DNA of 64,000 nucleotides, from NCBI GenBank assembly GCA_037783545.1, contig JBBELK010000832.1, positions 310,001 to 374,000 on the forward strand. Direction: 5' to 3'. This stretch comes from Henricia sp. BOLD:AAB3569 (lineage: Eukaryota > Echinodermata > Asteroidea > Spinulosida > Echinasteridae). Made by a program: the position numbers and the translations under genes. The notes beneath the pieces are model-generated. The model did not search any database, had not been told where the DNA came from, and saw only the letters and a list, made by a program, of their open reading frames with translations. Shown in pieces: positions 44,101-53,766 of the stretch. Each line of letters starts with the position of its first letter. Position 1 is the stretch's first letter.

Positions 44101-47100
44101 GCACCTGCATTACATAAACTCCGGACCAATGGGATCCTATACGCCAATCGCCGACGGACAACATACCCGAAACAAAACACTAAAGACCTGGGCACCTGGG
44201 ACCCCTGTTGTTCCCCTTTTGTCTCCGTCCGATGACCGAGTTCGACAAGGGGCTGACCCCCACCATGACCCCCTCACACCTGCTTGGGCAAGCCCCCTTC
44301 CTGCATGCTATACGCTGGAACCAATTGTGGCCGTTCCGGGATGGCTTAATCGCAGGCAAGTGTTCGGCTAAACTTATATATAGTACACACATTTTAACGT
44401 GAATTAACACCCGTTTCATACAGGCGCACCAGAGTCGCGCCAAACTAATTGTATTAAAGCGGGCCTCCCACTGTGCGATTTTTGTCACGAATTTCCTACG
44501 ATTGGGTACGATTGTGTGTAGAGTCTATATAGGCAGTCTCCGATAATCGTACCTATTCGTAGGAAATTCGTGAGCACGCTTAAGAGCGACTCGAGTCGCT
44601 CCGATTAAAATTTGGTTTCAGACAGGCGTTCAAGCCGTGCACACTAAAGATCGACGTCTGAAACCAAGTCGCTCTTCGGTCGTTCTGACCGACTGGAACA
44701 CTGAGTCGATCTTTCGACTTCTGGCGAACCAAACCCGGCGAACCAAGTCGCTCCAAATTGTAATGTTTGATACCTCGAAGTTAATTCAAATTTCTGGGAT
44801 AATTTAGTTCGGCGCGACTCTGGTGCGCCAGTATATGAAACGGGTGTTAGTTTCCTTGCAATAAGACCTCGATTTAAAGGGCCCTTATTTAGGATTTTTA
44901 TCAATGAAATCTATGCTTTAAAACCACTCTACTCGGTTAAAGTCATAAAAATCCTATTTGGAGCTTGCTTTGGGGGTTAAAACAAAGGTTTTTATGCTAA
45001 TGCAAATATGCATATTCATGACCAAGGTCACGATGTCACAAGAGGCAAACACAGGAAAATCACATTCAACTGTGCACAAAAGATTCCACTTTTTTCTCAA
45101 TTTTCCTGAAACTTTTGTAATCCATGGCTGTTTGTTTTACATGTTGCCTGCTGTAAGCCATGAAAAAACTGGGGGTATAAACTGCAGCAATTTGCCACAA
45201 GTCCAACTTGAAGTCTTATGTTTTTTCTTAACTTTTCCCTTCTGTCTTCCTTATGTGATGCACTCCAAACAGCGCCCTCTGTCTGTGATTTATTGCAATG
45301 AAATCTTCAAAGTTGAAAAAGGCCACCTTTTATTGATTTTACATCCAAACGAACAATAGCATGTCTTGCTGAACAAGTAATCCGTCATTATGAAGCAAAG
45401 CTTAGGCACAAAGTTGTTTAGCATGTCACAGCCCTTTAAGTCTGTCACGTTTAAATGAACAGAACTCGATGTTTTAAGCAAAAGTCTTGAAGTCCGAAAA
45501 GTGGGGTTGTTTACTTTTACAAACCATCAACACTCACAGAACTGACCATTTTTATAAAAGTTTTCAGACTGTAGCATTAGCTCCTTGGTTGGAACCGCCA
45601 TACTCAGGCTATAACACTCTAAAAACTGAAGTGTTATAAATAAATCCCTAAGTGTTAGATTTAGCACTATCCAGGTGCTTCCTGAGGGACTGCACCTCAA
45701 GTGCCATTTCAGCACTTGATGAAGTGTCAGCATTGCAGCACTATCTAAGTGCTGTGAAAGTGCTACCAATACAGCACTAATATAGTGTTGATTTAAGTCC
45801 TTTGTAGCACCATCTTGGTGTACATCCAGCACCCCAAGGTGCAATCCATACAGCACTTGATGAAGCGGTTGGGCGCATGCGCAAGATTTCGCCGGGGTCA
45901 TGCAAAAATAAATATTCATTACTCCGTGACCTGTTGGTTTTTTTTGCTGTCTGTCGATGTAGTAAAATAATACACTGCAAAAAATGCGGTGTTAAAATCT
46001 ACACCACTGGTGTCAAATTTGATTCTTCGTTGGTATCCATATTGGGCAAGGATTTGGGTGTTGAGTAACACCAATTTGGAAATCAATAGTTTTTAACACT
46101 AAGAAGAGTGTTAAACTCTAACAACCCCATTTGGTGTCAACGTATTCTTCTTGGTGTTTATTTTGGGCAGGAATGTTGGTGTTAATTTACACCTAAATGT
46201 GGAATTAAATTGTAACAATTATACAGTTGATTTATTCTTACAGAATTCAAAGCCGACACCAATTGGTGTTAAATTTAACACCCATGGTGTAAATTAACAC
46301 CAGCATTTGGTGTTAAAATATTTCAACACTGATCTGTTTGTGGTGGAACAGCAATGAAATTGTGCAACAGCAATATACCATTGTTTTCATCATGTTTTTT
46401 CATGATTTCGTCACATCCCTTAAGGAATAATGAAGATATCATAGGGAAGAAAAATTCAGATAGTCTAGCCATAAGTACAACGTGGTAATTATGGTTTGTA
46501 TGCTTAAACGCGGAAAAATGATCAGAAACGCATGTAGCCAATCAAATAGCTGGATTTCTGCATTATGCATAATGATCATGCGCAGTTTATCAAGTTTAAC
46601 ACCATGCAAAATCTACACCACTTTTTGTGCTGTTAATCTATTACACCGGTGTTCGTTTGACACAAATGTAACACCCAAAGAATTAAAAAACCTTGGTGTT
46701 AGAAATTTAACACCGCGTTTTTTGCAGTGTACGGAAATCCGCGGCTGTCATCAACACGCGTCGACGCGATTCGCGCGAAAAAAATAGCGATTTGTGAACA
46801 AGTTTCGCTCCGTTCATGACGCGAAAAAGTTCGATTTCAAGTGGAATTTTCAACATAAAGATGAGTTATCTGTAGCTTCTGGTAAGTAAGATTTTAACAA
46901 TGAAACTTAATTCTATTGAATGATGATATTTCCAAATGAGCAAACCCAGTAGTATAATTCTTAACACTATTAAAGCACTTTGAAGTGCTAGAATAGCACC
47001 AATTATGGTGTTGGAAATGAACGCCTCCAAGTGTTATTATAGCACTATGAATAGCACCAATTATGGTGTTGGAAATGAACGCCTCCAAGTGTTATTATAG

Positions 47101-49019
47101 CACTATCTTAAAACTTAAAGTGCTGAATTTATGTAGCACTTGGATAGTGCTAGGTTTTAACACTTCAGTTTTTAGAGTGAAACTTGCAAAAACTCTACTC
47201 TCAACAACAATGATCCCCTATGTTTAAAAAATCATAAAATAAAATAAAAACCATGAGATTTTTATGCATTATTTTGATAAATATATAGTTGGCAAAAATC
47301 GCCTGAAAAAATCGCCAGAAACCTTTTTACCAAATTTAAAGATAGGTTACATGATTGGAAAATCCTACAAACGGCGTTGTCTCCACGTGCGATCAAGGAT
47401 GTGTGTAACTCAGCTCATTAGCCCACTAATACCTTTCGAGAAATTGCCCGAAGCCACTGTCCTATTTAGGCTGGTTCCTTGGATATGCCGAACGAAAAAC
47501 CGAGCTATAATATGATACGGCAGTCAGGGACCTAGTTTCCATCACTTGCAATTGTAAAAAAAAGTATGTGCACACACATTTATGGAGCGTAGAAATATAC
47601 ATCTGCAAGTATAGCCCATCGTTTTCTTATCAAAAATACCATATCGGATGGACTAATTGCACTGGACAGTTGGAACCCCTTCTTTCTTCAAAAATTAATG
47701 ATCGATTGAACTTTTGGGACGAGGTCTACAAATGTTGCATACGGGCTTTAATGTGTCGACATGTTTCCCCCTCCGAGTAGGCTTACACATCCGTGAACAC
47801 GTACCAGCCAGCTGGTCTTCATTCTATGACCCCAACATCTATTAAATGTGTATGGATTTTTATTTTCATCCGGAGTACGGTCAGGGAACCCCTCTATTCT
47901 TCCCAGCACTCACAAACATACACCCTTGAAAATGTCAGTGAGGTTTGAATGTAACATTACATGTAGGTCCTAGCCCCCAATCTGAAAATCATGAAAAGGC
48001 CAATCCTGGATAGTCCCATAAAAATATTAATTTTGATGAAAAACGTAAGGACGTCTGAGCTTGTTTTTTTTATCACATTGAAACGAAAAGACTGAAAGAC
48101 GGTCTTCCGTTTGGACACACAAGTGGACATTCTTGAAAATACGTCCAAAAAGGCCTCTAGTATGCTACATGTTAAAAATCAATTGCTGACCATTGTGCAA
48201 GATTTGAGATATAGCGAAAGTGTCTTCATTGTGATATTATTATTATTATTATTATTATTTCTTAATAGTGATCATTGCACTGTCACTCGCAAGCGTGAGG
48301 AAACCCATGAAGAATTATAATTAGAAATGGCCAGAGACACCGGGGAATATCCCCTTGCTCTTCACGAAAGAATGCTCTGGGATATTTACAGTGCGTTACC
48401 GTTACCTAACACACTGGACCAACGGCTTTACATCCCTTCCGAAGGATGGAGCAAGTGTGGTTGAGTGCCTTGCTCAAGGGCACAGGTACCGCAGTCGGAT
48501 TCGAAGAATCTTAAGACGACATGCCAGGAAGACGTCCTGGATTAAAGACAATGTATAGTGCTCACAAAAAAATGATCTAAATGACAGAGGCATATCCGAA
48601 AGTTGTTTTTTGTCACTTATCAGACATGCCTTATTGTTTAATTTAGTTTAGAGAAAACATTTTGGTGGGAAAAAGGTGAACATTTTGGGAGAATTTTGAG
48701 TCTAATTTTTTTTCTTTCTGTGGGCAGTGAAACCCTAATGCCTGCCACAAGACTTAACTATAGCAACAACACACGCCAAGTGCACGAGGTCTCTGTTCTA
48801 GCGTTAATTAACCCGGATACACGTTATTCTCCACGGTCGAGCGTGCTGCTCCAGTTTAAAGCTCACCTTTGCTGCGCCGGATAAGGGGCAGGAATGCCTG
48901 TATGACCCGTATGCTGCCCCACAGGTTGACGTCTGTTACGTATTTGAACTGGTCCAGACTGATCCATTCCAGCTCTCCCAGGCCGTTCACTGCTGCGTTG
49001 TTCACTACGCCCCACAGAC
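40651..49019 (-). CDS. bdh1: BDH1-type short-chain dehydrogenase (SDR9C), 3' part of gene, three exons
   Basis: Three exons (49019-48867, 42891-42727, 41108-40651) join in frame through phase-1 introns with GT/AG borders and give about 258 residues. Seen in order: LWGVVNNAA (SDR NNAG region), DVNLWG with the catalytic-tetrad Asn, [10 protein letters not shown] with the catalytic Ser, YCLTK (the YxxxK Tyr/Lys pair), and VEPANF after strand 6. The pattern NLWG...FLPLIRR.KGR...GRM..P..SPYC.TK...EMY.WGVKV..VEP.NF fits mitochondrial D-beta-hydroxybutyrate dehydrogenase better than the retinol dehydrogenase or 17-beta-HSD6 branches. Known of the family: NAD-dependent interconversion of 3-hydroxybutyrate and acetoacetate, at mitochondrial membranes in vertebrates. 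The TGxxxGxG cofactor-binding N-terminus is missing and was not found up to 64000. Odd points: NNAA replaces NNAG, and a ~45-residue Ser/Asp/Pro-rich tail follows the catalytic domain. Substrate is inferred from similarity only; another SDR9C activity is possible. Confidence 0.85.
41203..41765. repeat. Segmental repeat, copy 2 (carries a palindromic element)
   Basis: Matches copy 1 but lacks its MITE and has instead the palindromic element at 41416-41561. Located in the intron between exons B and C of the dehydrogenase gene. A third, short inverse copy lies at 13703-13757. Confidence 0.75.
41416..41561. mobile_element. Palindromic element GGCGGCCATGACAGGGG, copy 2
   Basis: 146 bp, ends ATAGACCCTTT... 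and complement; core CACCGGCGGCCATGACAGGG as in copy 1. Inserted in segmental copy 2; absent at the matching place in copy 1. Confidence 0.85.
42274..42384. repeat. Inverted repeat, 111 bp
   Basis: GTTGCCTAGGCAATTGGCTC and AGTTTAGAGCCAATTGCCAT at the two ends; followed by CGTCACACTTCGGCTGTCTAT, also present at 53761. Intronic in the dehydrogenase gene. Confidence 0.8.
42607..42659. repeat. 22-bp tandem repeat, ~2.4 copies
   Basis: TTTTGCTTCATCGCACCATACA repeated head to tail, just downstream of exon B. Confidence 0.9.
42727..42891 (-). CDS. bdh1: BDH1-like exon B (catalytic Ser, Tyr, Lys)
   Basis: A 165-bp exon with acceptor TTTGTCAG|GT at 42892 and donor G|GTGAGT at 42727/42726. It carries 54 full codons and is phase 1 on both sides. 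It encodes [13 protein letters not shown] (active-site Ser), [12 protein letters not shown] (YxxxK), [11 protein letters not shown] and VEPANFA. The joins K-G-R on the left and A-G-A on the right restore the family consensus exactly, which supports the splice sites. The upstream intron (42892-48866, about 6 kb) holds nested transposons; the downstream intron (41109-42726) holds a dispersed repeat and a palindromic element. Confidence 0.9.
43185..43300. repeat. Dispersed repeat, partner of 62930-63070
   Basis: Shares CACCACATG, CCCGTGTA, GAGAAATTGCCAA, GTTTGCAA/CC and CATGCATGGATTT with 62930-63070, same orientation. Confidence 0.65.
43345..43670. repeat. Dispersed repeat, inverse copy of 35226-35560
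   Basis: Complementary match to 35226-35560 with gaps. TTAAAGGACG just upstream (43297) and CCTTTAAGG at 43701 may be its TTAA ends. Lies in the 6-kb intron of the dehydrogenase gene. Confidence 0.7.
44405..44848. mobile_element. GAGCGACT-word TIR element, 38-bp TIR
   Basis: AACACCCGTTTCATACAGGC...CCAGAGTCGCGCC at the left and the complement at the right. Interior AGCGACTCGAGTCGCTC, AAGTCGCTC and AGACG words. Interrupted by the MITE at 44454-44574. Confidence 0.85.
44454..44574. mobile_element. AGCGGGCCT MITE nested in a TIR element
   Basis: Left end TTAAAGCGGGCCTCCCACTG is clear, right end is lost after GGAAATTCGTG. It interrupts the element at 44405-44848. Confidence 0.75.
44874..45439. 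mobile_element. TTAA element, family GGGC, most complete copy
   Basis: 566 bp with TTAA at both ends; termini AGGGCCCTTATTTAGG and complement of AGGGCTGTGACATGC. Interior landmarks: ATGCAAATATGCATATTCATGA, AACAGCGCCCTCTGTCTG. No transposase. It abuts the word-rich TIR element ending at 44848, inside the 6-kb intron of the dehydrogenase gene. Confidence 0.8.
45973..46729. mobile_element. GGTGTTAA-word TIR element, copy 2 (nested)
   Basis: 757 bp. CACTGCAAAAAA ends in inverse orientation, TA on both flanks. The interior repeats GGTGTTAA, ACACCA, TTAACACC. Same family as 19803-20241 and inserted in the AGCACT-word element. Confidence 0.9.
46991..47106. repeat. 58-bp tandem duplication
   Basis: Two essentially identical units from GAATAGCACCAATTATGGTG to TTATTATAGCACTAT. 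Confidence 0.95.
47450..47690 (+). repeat. Dispersed repeat R, copy 1
   Basis: Landmarks CCTATTTAGGCTGGTTCC, GTCAGGGACCTAGTTTC, GTGCACACACATTTATG, CGTTTTCTTAT and GGACAGTTGGAACC. Homologous to 58035-58270; inverse copies at 49690-50035 and 56480-56800. Confidence 0.75.
48234..48260. repeat. (ATT)n microsatellite
   Basis: Nine ATT units. Possibly the tail of a LINE/SINE whose body is no longer recognisable. Confidence 0.9.
48419..48508 (-). mobile_element. SINE body fragment
   Basis: Contains the same 37-base core (AGCAAGTGTGGTTGAGTGCC... on the plus strand) as 14350-14390, followed by a broken B-box-like GGATTCGAAG. Head and tail are lost. It lies in DNA just downstream of exon A of the dehydrogenase gene. 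Confidence 0.6.
48867..49019 (-). CDS. bdh1: BDH1-like exon A (NNAA to LIRRSK)
   Basis: A 153-bp internal exon. The acceptor is a pyrimidine-rich stretch ending in CAG at 49022-49020, and the donor is G|GTGAGC at 48867/48866. It encodes 50 full codons with two bases before and one after, so both introns are phase 1. It holds [12 protein letters not shown], the cofactor and active-site strand of SDR proteins, and DVNLWGS, which carries the structural and catalytic Asn. It is the most 5' exon found here; the preceding exon, which must end in one base of a Gly codon, was not located. Confidence 0.88.
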
Positions 49020-49490
49020 CTGCCGGATTGACAAGAGAAAAACAGGCTCATTAACTCTAATTTCCTAGGGTGTGAGAAAAAAAAATTTACTGGAATTAAA
49101 TTCAGGAGCGTTAAGGTTAATTAATGGGGTAAAATCCCTTATCCTTTGTTTCGTAGGTTCCATTCAAACTCCAAAGTTGTCACCATTTTCACAGCCTACA
49201 GAGAGTAGTGTTTTTCAAGACTCCCTCCCTCCTCCGAAATAGGCCTACTGCTTATCAACATTTCAGTCAGTACGTGTACCATGAAATGTCAACAGTGCAT
49301 GTAAAGTCCTATGCGGTTTTCGGCCCCTCTTTGTAGAACACGCGGAGAAACAAAATGGGTGGGGAATTTCGGAGGAAAAAACGTTCAGACCTGTTACATT
49401 TAGGTTTTGTAAATAGGGGGTCTCTAATGCATTTTTGGTGTACAGATATGAGACTCACTCAAATTAATTTTGTAAAGTGGATCGTTAGGA

Positions 49491-49615
49491 GCTGCGTTCC
49501 ACTAACGCGAAAGTTGCCAATGTTTGCAACGTCCGTCTGGCGTCAGCAACCTTCCATATTATACCATCTACACGTATAGAAAAGTGATGTGGCAAAGGTT
49601 GACGACGTTCGCATG
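49491..49615. repeat. AACGTTTGC-word repeat, copy 2
   Basis: Starts GCTGCGTTCCACTAACGCGA and repeats TTGCCAATGTTTGCAACG; inverse to copy 1 and more diverged. Confidence 0.6.
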
Positions 49616-49689
49616 ATGAGTATAAAACTGTAAATTGTGTGAAAATTTGAAACAACTATTTGGCCGAAAACCTTATTAAAACCGAAGAC

Positions 49690-50035
49690 AGAAGTGGTTC
49701 CACCAAAGTCTTTGAATAAGAGAAAGATTATTGAAGGTGAATTTATATAAATACGTATGCACGCGCATTTATTACAAGGACGCCCTCATGTGAACGAAAC
49801 TAAGCTCCTTACTGCCGTCGTGGTATTTACGTTTTCCTGCAGTATAGCTATGGAACCAGTTTAAAGGACGGCGGCTTTGCACAATTTCTTGAAAGCATGG
49901 ACAGTGTCTTGCATGGTTTTCTGTGGAACGTGGTTGAGGTACTGAGCCGAGTATTATACACACCCTCAATTGCACAACGCCATTTGTAACCGTTTCCGAT
50001 CCAGTAAAGAATCTATATTCAACATATACCATGTC
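49690..50035 (-). repeat. Dispersed repeat R, inverse copy
   Basis: GTGGTTCCA, AAGGACGCCCTCATGTGAACGAAACT, TGGAACC, CTTGAAAGCAT, GAGGTACTGAGC match 56480-56800 in order. Confidence 0.7.
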
Positions 50036-50089
50036 ACTTATAGGCTATGGCACGCATAAGTGACATTTATTCACATCAACGACATTGTT

Positions 50090-50470
50090 AAAAGTATTTG
50101 GAGATACAAATGTATCTCTAAATGCATTTCAAGATATCTCCAAATCGATTTCAAGGTATATCTCCAAATCGATTTCGAGGCATCGATTTGGAGATATCTC
50201 TAAATGCATTTCAAGAGATCTCTAAATCGAATTCAAGATTTCGCGCAAGAGATATCTAGAAAACAGTTAGACATTTTGAAAACATTTCGAGATATCTCTA
50301 ATTACGTTTCAAGATATCTGAAAATGATTTAAGAAACTTTGTCGAGTTGCAAGCACCTTGTTGCAAGGCCTATCTTGTTAAAATATGAGATATCTTGAAA
50401 TAATAATTCAAGATACATGCATGTATCTTGAAAAAAAAGAAGAGATATCTTGAAATAAATACAATAAGAG
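50090..50470. repeat. GAGATATCTC-word segment
   Basis: Repeated GAGATATCTC, CAAGATATCTC, AAATCGATTTC and GCATTTCAAG in both orientations. No clean TIR found. It directly precedes the 945-bp TIR element, which may have inserted next to or into it. Confidence 0.65.
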
Positions 50471-50504
50471 CAACACCTTTTACTTGAATGCAGGTATACG
50501 ACAA

Positions 50505-51449
50505 TGGGTGAGGTCACAATTCTGTGTGTGTTACGTGTTAGTGTTAGTGTAACAGATCTGTTAACAGATCTGTTAACACGCCGTTAATCTGGACCCCTAA
50601 CTGAGCGTCCAGGTTAACATCATGTTAACAGATCTGTTAACACGGTGTTAACACCATGTTAGTTCTCTACGCTGTACACAGGGCGAAGTCACAATTCTGC
50701 GCTGCGTGTTAGTGTTACTGTAACAGATCTGTTAACTTAATCAGAATTGTGACCTCGGAACAAACGCCGTGTTAACATGGTGTTTAGGACGTGTTAGTGT
50801 TACATCTCATGTTAGTTCAACATCTCATGTTACAGATCGTGTTAGTGTAACAGATCTGTTAACAGATCTGTTAACTTAATCTGAACAAAGTGGATGGTGT
50901 TAATTTTGATTAGTTTAGAACGTTCATGATTCTCAATAAATTGAAGTCGCGTTTTTAGTACAACTTATATATGTGTCAGGTCTTGGATTGTACCCGCAAT
51001 TAGGAATTTTTTTTGGCTCCGTGAAGATTTTAGAAATTTCAATCACTTAGTGGTTAAGCTCGTGTAACACGGACCGGAGGTCACAATTCTGTGTGTTAGT
51101 ATGTTGAAAGTCGTGCAGAACGCTACCGACTTGACATTTCCCAAGATGCCCAGTCAACAGATCTGTTACACTAACACGGTTTCCCGAGACTCCGATTTAA
51201 CTCGATGTTAACTCGATGTTAACATGATGTTAACATGGTGTTAACAGATCTGTCACACTAACACTAACAGGCAACACAGGATTGCGCCCTCACTCGCTGC
51301 AATTTGCGGTTCTGTGCGCGACTTTTAACACGTCCTGTTAACACGGCGTTTGTTCTGAGGTCACAATTCTGATTAAGTTAACAGATCTGTTAACAGATCT
51401 GTAACACTAACACTAACACGTAACACACACAGAATTGTGACCTCACCCA
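50505..51449. mobile_element. GTTAACAGATCTGTTAAC-word TIR element, 945 bp
   Basis: TIRs of ~73 bp beginning TGGGTGAGGTCACAATTCTG, with about one mismatch. The interior is packed with AGATCTGTTAACAGATCT, GTGTTAACACC-like and GTTAGTGTAAC words, plus partial internal copies of the TIR start (near 50685, 50743, 51078, 51357). No ORF. The near-identical TIRs suggest recent activity. Confidence 0.9.
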
Positions 51450-51554
51450 ATGCCTATAGGGTGAGAGACTGGGGAGACCATACCAGGAAAGCTCCATGGT
51501 CTGGACTGTCTAGGCCCGTCTCATAGACCTAAACAATAATGAATAACTTATATA

Positions 51555-52109
51555 TACTCTCCAACAAAAGAAACTGTGCATGGTAAAAATTGCTGTATTT
51601 TTTCAAGAAGGTGGAAAATAAACACCAAATTCACAGACAATATTCTCTGACATTGTTAGAAAAAGGTTATGCACTCAAAACCTGCTCATGGCATAGTGCA
51701 GGACTTAGGCATGCCTGGGTGTTGATTTCACAATAGGGGTCCTACAGGTTGTTATGTAACAGAATTCCATAAAGTTCAGGTCTCGTTAGCAAGCCGTATA
51801 AAAGGACTACCCAAAAGTCAATATTCTCTTTCATGCGCGTGTCATTGGCTCCATGAGGCGAAGATGCACAGCAGTGATTAATATACAAGGGGGACACACT
51901 CGATACTGACTTTGTGACTTCAATATTGGCAAGTCAGTTTTCAGCAACCTCTGAGAACACGAAGAACACATTTTGTACATTTCAAGTTCGGTTAACCATT
52001 TGAAAGATTTCATGGACTTTCATTAACAGTTTATTCCAGCGAGTTATCTGCCATGGCTGAAAAAAATACAGCAATTTTTATCATGCACAGTTTCTTTTGT
52101 TGGAGAGTA
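51555..52109. mobile_element. TIR element, ends TACTCTCCAACAAAAGAAAC
   Basis: 555 bp. TIR of about 55 bp, near-perfect, continuing CTGTGCAT.GTAAAAATTGC. TA flanks both ends, which would fit a Tc1/mariner-type target. No transposase. Confidence 0.85.
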
Positions 52110-53402
52110 TATTATAGGACTACGTGTGGGGGTGTCAATTTGACTCACATATTTTGCACATGCAATCCACAGTTTCTCGAAATAGATGCTCGGATAACAC
52201 AAGTGCAAATTTGTCGATCGTTTGAGAAAGAAAGAGATTATTGTCTCTGATATTCGCGATACCATCAACCAAATCATAATTATCTATTTTGGGCCTGCCG
52301 ATTCAACATAAAAAGCCCGATTAAATTTTCAAACTGTCCAAAGTCTAGGTTATGCCACCGTTCTCAAGTGGTATTTTCCCCACTAAATCAATACTCTAAA
52401 CGCCCATAACTGCGAGAATGTTTGAAAAAGCGATGGTTTTAGAGCCCACGCAGGGTTAGGGTTGGCGGTCGTTGGCAGTCAGGTCGTTCAACTCAAGATC
52501 ACAAAACCCGGGTGCGAACCCGGCCTTTTTACCGGGGAACAATATTTTGGCCCCGCACCGCGGCGTGCGCATTGTGGGGGCGACGTGTACGGCAACAAAT
52601 GGAGGGGCGGTACCCCTGAACCCTGGGCCCCCGTCAAGGTCCGCTAAATACTTGACACCCGCGCCGTGGAGGTGATACATAGGCCTCCGGTTTACTGATA
52701 CTGACTCTCTTTCTTTTGCTGTCTTTGTCAATGGTTCTGTGCAAACCTTGCCCTGGGGGAATGTGGAGGGGGTATACTTAGTAAAGAGAAGTTGACGAGA
52801 TTTGTAAGCACCCCCCTACCGTCAGAATGAGTGCAGGTGTGTGTCCTGCCTGTGGTAGTCCATCCGAGCTTGAAACAAAGCTTATACGTGGATGTAAAAA
52901 ACAAATCGGTGCAATGTCCTCCATGTACCAGTAAGCCTTATGCGTGTAACCATTGCATGCACTATGACTTGTGCATCGAATTCTTCACATCAAAATTGAG
53001 TCCACATAATATGATATTGCCATGTGGTGCACGCCACTACATAGCAACCTACAGTCTGGTTGCTTTATGCCATTCTCTCTTACAATGAAAACGGTATTGA
53101 TTCCGGGCTTCTCGGCTGCCATATGCACCACATTACAACAACATTAAGTCTTGTTATCGGGATATGTTATCTTGGAGGTTTACTTTAACTAGACCCGTCT
53201 ACACGATCCCATCATTTTGTTGGCCAACAAGGACCAACATGTAGTTGGAAGTTGTTTGGTGTTACATGGATGCACTCGTCGAAACAATTGTCAAATTTTT
53301 TAAGACTCGCGAAAGGGCCGCCTTCTTTGCTAGGCCAAACTACAGTAAACCATACTCAGTGCCTATGTCGAAATGAACTTGGGGGAATAGAGTACAGAAG
53401 CG
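52110..53402. other. No gene seen
   Basis: Short overlapping ORFs on both strands at 52456-52731 in GC-rich DNA (GTGCGAACCCGG, a weak B-box-like word) have no known domain. The rest is unremarkable. Confidence 0.45.
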
Positions 53403-53766
53403 ATGACGTCACAAAAAACTTTTTTTACATTTCAGCGTTTTGGATACCATGTATCGGTGGAGCATGATGAAAAACATCCACAGCCCAAATTTGGTGGGAA
53501 TCGGTTCAGTGGGGCCCGAGATATGGCCGCATGAATACATAATTAGCCCCATTGAAATCAGTGTAAATTGGCCTGGTTCCAAAAGTTACGATCCAGGCCA
53601 ATTTACACTGATTTGAATGGGGATAATTAGGTATTCATGCGGCCATATCTCGGGCCACCATGAACCAATTCATGTCAAATTTGATGTGTGAGGGTTTTTC
53701 ATCATGTTCTACCGAAATATGGTCATGAAAATGCTGAAATGCAAAAAAGAAAATTTGATGACGTCA
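53403..53766. repeat. Foldback element, 364 bp
   Basis: Outer GATGACGTCAC on each side, then imperfect arms (ACATTTCAGC, ATCATGATGAAAAAC, GGCCCGAGATATGGCCGCAT) becoming near-perfect at the centre (CAGTGTAAATTGGCCTGG). Short spacer TTCCAAAAGTTACGAT. Confidence 0.85.

Larger units (their letters stand above)
45615..47179. mobile_element. AGCACT-word TIR element (outer), with nested insertion
   Basis: CACTCTAAAAACTGAAGTG at both ends in inverse orientation. The interior outside the nested insertion is packed with AGCACT/AGTGCT and AAGTGTTA words; also a 58-bp tandem duplication at 46991-47106. About 1.57 kb including the nested element. Non-coding and intronic. Confidence 0.9.

Noticed and set aside
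43955-44371. 138-codon plus ORF in the dehydrogenase intron
   Set aside because: Opposite strand to the gene, no motif; overlaps an equally open minus frame.
48863-49054. ORFs on either strand overlapping exon A
   Set aside because: They are other-frame shadows of the spliced minus-strand exon 49019-48867, whose frame matches the SDR family and whose borders are good splice sites.
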